This document shows positions 6,516-8,620 of a DNA stretch of 8,620 nucleotides, piece by piece. The notes under the pieces were generated by a model that saw nothing but the letters and a program-made list of their open reading frames with translations, searched no databases and had not been told where the DNA came from. This DNA is from Acidobacteriota bacterium (GTDB lineage Bacteria > Acidobacteriota > Vicinamibacteria > Vicinamibacterales > 2-12-FULL-66-21): assembly GCA_020200195.1 (NCBI GenBank), contig JAIVJE010000146.1:1-8620 (forward strand). Reading direction: 5' to 3'. Made by a program: the position numbers and the translations under genes. Numbering within the stretch: the first letter of the stretch is position 1; every line of letters starts with the position of its first letter.

Positions 6516-6884
6516 TCAGGCGCGCGGCCGCGCGGTGAAGCTGCGGACGGCTTCCGCCTCGTTCTCGAAGGTCTCGAAGACGGTTACGAGCTTCATCATC
6601 CCCAGCAGGCGCTGACTGCGGCTCGTCAGGTGGACGAGCCGCATGTCGCCCCCACTCTCGCGAACGGTTTTCAACTTCGCAGCCAACATGCCCACGCCCG
6701 AGCTGTCGATGTACGTGACTCCCGCCAGATCGACCACGATCCTGACGCATCCGCGTCCGATCAGATCGTGGACCTGGCGCCGGAACGCCAGGTCGCCGTC
6801 GTCGAGCAGGATCTGGCCAGTGAGGGTCACGACCATCACGTCGTCAACCTGCCGTTCGACGATGTTCAGTTTCGACTCACCCAT
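6516..6884 (-). CDS. STAS-domain anti-sigma factor antagonist (SpoIIAA/RsbV-like)
   Basis: This is a complete single-domain STAS protein of 122 aa. Beta strands VMVVTLTGQI and RIVVDLAGVTYID flank the first helix, and the signature YIDSSGVGMLAAKL carries the serine (S61, first of the pair) expected to be phosphorylated by a partner kinase. The C-terminal LLGMMKLVTVFETFENEAEA is the usual last helix and strand. Proteins of this type free a sigma factor by binding its anti-sigma factor or kinase when unphosphorylated, acting in the cytoplasm. No kinase or anti-sigma gene lies beside it in this window, so its partner is elsewhere or beyond. The ATG at 6884 fits the family N-terminus, though the ribosome site is weak. 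It is transcribed away from the araC remnant, and its stop lies just before the amidohydrolase remnant. Confidence 0.92.
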   Translation of the reverse strand: MGESKLNIVERQVDDVMVVTLTGQILLDDGDLAFRRQVHDLIGRGCVRIVVDLAGVTYIDSSGVGMLAAKLKTVRESGGDMRLVHLTSRSQRLLGMMKLVTVFETFENEAEAVRSFTARPRA

Positions 6885-6913
6885 TCGGGATGGCCTTTGC
6901 CTGGAGCGCGAGG

Positions 6914-6919
6914 ATTCTA
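6914..6919 (-). promoter_or_regulatory. candidate -10 element of the STAS gene
   Basis: On the minus strand TAGAAT matches the -10 consensus at five of six positions and lies 29 bases before the STAS ATG. The expected -35 position (about 6937-6942) has no good hexamer but falls inside the palindrome at 6931-6942. The call rests on one hexamer. Confidence 0.3.
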
Positions 6920-6930
6920 TCAGCGACGGA

Positions 6931-6942
6931 CGATGCGCATCG
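6931..6942. promoter_or_regulatory. 12-bp perfect palindrome in the divergent STAS/araC intergenic region
   Basis: CGATGCGCATCG is its own reverse complement over 12 bases. It sits in the 130-bp gap between the divergent STAS gene and the araC remnant, just upstream of the candidate STAS -10. A further short hairpin, GACGG-ATA-CCGTC, lies at 6958-6970, and CCCGAC/GTCGGG pair at 6955-6960 and 6976-6981. These suit operator sites, but the binding protein is unknown and a GC-rich palindrome can arise by chance. Confidence 0.35.
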
Positions 6943-7014
6943 AGGGCGGAGGCCCCCGACGGATACCGTCACTCTGTCGGGACACCGTTCATCGGAGTAA
7001 ACTGGACGCGACCG

Positions 7015-7190
7015 ATGCTGCTGCGAGACGACGTGTTCAGGCGCCTGTGCCGCGCTCGAGACATGCTGCGCGAGTGTTCGCGCGATGGTGCATGTGCCGG
7101 GCGCACGGCCGCGGGACCTCACGCCGGGGTGTCTGAGCTTGATGGGACGGCTCCCCACCCTCGACGATTCGCAGTTTTCGAGAAGCGTAG
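7015..7190 (+). pseudogene. AraC-family regulator gene with its helix-turn-helix core deleted
   Basis: From ATG 7015, frame 1 reads LLRDDVFRRLCRARDMLREC, the N-terminal lead-in of short AraC-type regulators often found beside VOC genes. At about 7082 the frame changes to frame 2, which reads AMVHVPGARPRDLTPGCLSL and MGRLP, the usual C-terminal tail. A second shift near 7155-7165 leads to frame 3 and IRSFREA with a stop at 7188-7190, again a typical ending. The double helix-turn-helix region that should lie between the first two parts (on the order of 80-90 residues) is gone. The product could not bind DNA as an AraC protein. It lies 54 bp upstream of the VOC gene on the same strand, the conserved araC-VOC arrangement. 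Each remaining piece is short, so the family call depends on both ends and on context. Confidence 0.65.
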
Positions 7191-7244
7191 ACAGGCTGCC
7201 TCTGTCAAACTGCGGCGCGATTGGTCAGCACAGCGAGGCACTCG

Positions 7245-7631
7245 ATGCGCATCAAACTCACCAGCATCATGGTCGATGATCAGGACAAAGCGCTCAGGTT
7301 CTACACGGAAGCGCTGGGGTTCCGGAAGAAGCACGAGATCCCTGTCGGCGAGTACAAGTGGCTGACCGTCGTGTCGGCCGAGGGACCGGACGATCTCGAG
7401 CTGGCCCTCGAGCCGAACGCGAATCCCGCCGGCAGGACTTTTCAGGAAGCGATGTTCGCGCAAGGCATCCCGCTCGCCGCGTTCGAGGTAACCGACATCG
7501 CGGGGGAATGTGCGCGCCTCAAGGCGCACCATGTTGCGTTCACGCGTGAACCGACCGTGATGGGACCCGTCACCATCGCGGTGTTCTCAGACACCTGCGG
7601 CAACCTCATTCAGCTCTACCAGCCGGGTTAG
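7245..7631 (+). CDS. VOC-superfamily (glyoxalase/bleomycin-resistance-like) protein
   Basis: This is a complete 128-aa protein with two beta-alpha-beta-beta-beta modules of the vicinal oxygen chelate fold. The first is MRIKLTSIMVDDQDKALRFY, TEALGFRKKHEIPVGEYKWL and TVVSAEGPDDLELALEP. The second is PLAAFEVTDIAGECARLKAH, then VAFTREPTVMGPVTIAVFSD and TCGNLIQLYQPG. VOC proteins cover glyoxalases, dioxygenases and antibiotic-binding proteins; this short form is usually annotated only as glyoxalase-like. The acid that closes the metal site in many members is Q here (LIQLYQ), as in many small VOC proteins, so metal-dependent catalysis is uncertain. ATG 7245 is preceded by GAGG (7235-7238) at good spacing, which favours it over an upstream start at 7221. 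Its natural partner is the damaged araC gene just upstream. Confidence 0.92.
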   Translation: MRIKLTSIMVDDQDKALRFYTEALGFRKKHEIPVGEYKWLTVVSAEGPDDLELALEPNANPAGRTFQEAMFAQGIPLAAFEVTDIAGECARLKAHHVAFTREPTVMGPVTIAVFSDTCGNLIQLYQPG

Positions 7632-7656
7632 CGCACTCGAGCCCCGCAGTAATCCC

Positions 7657-8620
7657 TCAGGCTAGAAAGGGCCATTTCAGGGATACTGCCCCGGCGCGTC
7701 GCCCGGCGACGGCGGCCGCGAGACACAGCGCCAGCCCGGCGATGACCGCAGCCGTCGCGCGTGGATACAACGCGGCGCGTGTGTAGACGCTGCTTTTGCG
7801 CGTATGACCCTTCCAGTTTCGTCCTCGTTCACCCCCGTCATCCGGCACCGGTTCATAGAGGTTGTCCGGACGGCCGTTGACGGGCTTGTCGGTCCGCTGT
7901 GAGTCGAACGTCCACCGTTCCATATACAGGTCCGCCAGACGCGGTGCGAACCGGGCGGCACTCAACTTCGCACCGGAGCCGCCCGCGATGAGCTCCCGGA
8001 GTGGGTGCTCCGCCGCGTGCAGAATCACCTCGGACACGACCTCCGGCGCATAGACAGGGGGCACGGGTTGGGGCTCAACGCCGAGATAGGTGCGAGCCTT
8101 TTCGAAGAAGGGTGTGTCAATGCTCGCCGGTTTGACCAGCGTCACGGCAATGGGCACGCCCTCTTCTCCAAGTTCCATCCGGAGTGCATCGGTGAACGCC
8201 TTGAGCGCGTGTTTCGCCGCACAGTAACCGCCTTGTAGCGGGATGGCTCGATCAGATAACGCGCTGCCAACGTTGATCAGGGCGCCTCCATTGTGACGAA
8301 GATGACGCACGGCCGCTCGCGACCCGTACACCTGTCCCCAGTAATTGACATCCATCTGGCGACGCATGTCGTCGATCGATAGATCGGTGAGTCGGCCGTA
8401 CATCGATACAGCGGCGTTGTTGACCCACGTATCGATGCGCCCAAACTCCCGGATCGCCGCGTCAGCGATCGCGTCAACCTGCCTGGGATCTGCGACATCG
8501 GCGACGACAACCACCGCGCGACCGCCAGAATGCCGAATGGCTTCTGCCGCATCATCAAGGTCCTTCTGGTTGCGGGCTGCGAGCACGACGCGCGCACCGC
8601 GCTGAGCCGCGTGTCTGGCC
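7657..8620 (-). CDS. SDR-family oxidoreductase with C-terminal membrane helix, N-terminus outside window
   Basis: The frame is open to the window edge, giving about 321 residues. It enters after the glycine-rich nucleotide-binding loop, near ARHAAQRGARVVLAAR. It contains the DVADPRQV strand turn, the NNAA motif (WVNNAAVSMYG), the catalytic serine region (INVGSALSDRAIPLQGG) and the YCAAK Tyr-Lys pair (8212-8226), so it should be an active NAD(P)-dependent short-chain dehydrogenase/reductase. After the Rossmann domain (TPFFEKARTYLGVEPQPVPP) a long C-terminal extension includes NLYEPVPDDGGERGRNWKG and a hydrophobic stretch, ATAAVIAGLALCLAAAVAG, that looks like one membrane helix. The substrate is unknown. 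SDRs with this extension are common in soil bacteria. It is convergent with the VOC gene, 25 bp separating the two stops. No frame defect is visible. Confidence 0.92.
   Translation of the reverse strand, partial: ARHAAQRGARVVLAARNQKDLDDAAEAIRHSGGRAVVVVADVADPRQVDAIADAAIREFGRIDTWVNNAAVSMYGRLTDLSIDDMRRQMDVNYWGQVYGSRAAVRHLRHNGGALINVGSALSDRAIPLQGGYCAAKHALKAFTDALRMELGEEGVPIAVTLVKPASIDTPFFEKARTYLGVEPQPVPPVYAPEVVSEVILHAAEHPLRELIAGGSGAKLSAARFAPRLADLYMERWTFDSQRTDKPVNGRPDNLYEPVPDDGGERGRNWKGHTRKSSVYTRAALYPRATAAVIAGLALCLAAAVAGRRAGAVSLKWPFLA

Noticed and set aside
6630..7365. Two long plus-strand open frames through the STAS gene
   Set aside because: They are antisense to a clear STAS protein. Only the AraC-like segment from 7015 in the second frame carries real signal.
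7652..7684. ATCCCT/AGGGAT inverted repeat between VOC and SDR as terminator
   Set aside because: The stem is six bases with a 21-base loop, no T-run, and it overlaps the SDR coding end.
1..8620. CRISPR array, IS element, tRNA/rRNA, phage or defence genes
   Set aside because: I found no repeat-spacer pattern, transposase or integrase motif, structural RNA or recognised defence protein on either strand.

Overview
The window looks like a high-GC soil or environmental acidobacterium, most likely Acidobacteriota of the Vicinamibacteria type. The basis is family recognition rather than any taxonomic marker. It carries a PadR regulator next to an ADOP-type FtsX/MacB permease, a TIGR02999-like ECF sigma factor, a signal-peptide protein and an outer-membrane beta-barrel of a kind I associate with acidobacterial genomes, and an AraC + VOC pair. 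I see no rRNA, tRNA, CRISPR, IS element or phage gene.

Layout. 1-241: a possible upstream gene tail and a weak sigma70-like promoter. 242-1019: the 5' part of an ECF sigma gene cut off before region 4 and joined to a frameshifted 3' remnant of a GH15 glucoamylase-like gene. 1030-1575: an intact small exported protein of unknown function. 1590-2164: an outer-membrane beta-barrel gene with two frameshifts. 2333-2376: a promoter with an inverted-repeat operator. 2377-5287: an intact padR gene followed by an ADOP permease gene that has an apparent internal deletion and two 3' frameshifts. 5394-6500, minus strand: three 3'-end fragments in a row (sigma-factor C-terminus, unrecognised fragment, amidohydrolase C-terminal third). 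6516-6884, minus: an intact STAS anti-sigma-factor antagonist. 6885-7014: a divergent intergenic region with a 12-bp palindrome. 7015-7190: an araC gene that has lost its DNA-binding core. 7245-7631: an intact VOC protein. 7657-8620, minus: an SDR oxidoreductase whose N-terminus lies outside the window.

How it fits together. The main message is decay. Five genes read as whole or nearly so (exported protein, PadR, STAS, VOC, SDR), while seven or eight others are truncated, deleted or frameshifted. The intact genes, and the first two thirds of the permease, read cleanly over long stretches, so a uniformly poor sequence is an unlikely sole explanation. Single-base errors could still account for some frameshifts. 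Two regulator-target pairs have lost one partner: PadR remains while its permease is damaged, and VOC remains while its AraC neighbour is damaged. I do not see a novel multi-gene system here. The most useful leads are the operator-promoter in front of padR, the unrecognised conserved-looking fragment at 5583-5910, and the accumulation of gene remnants itself.
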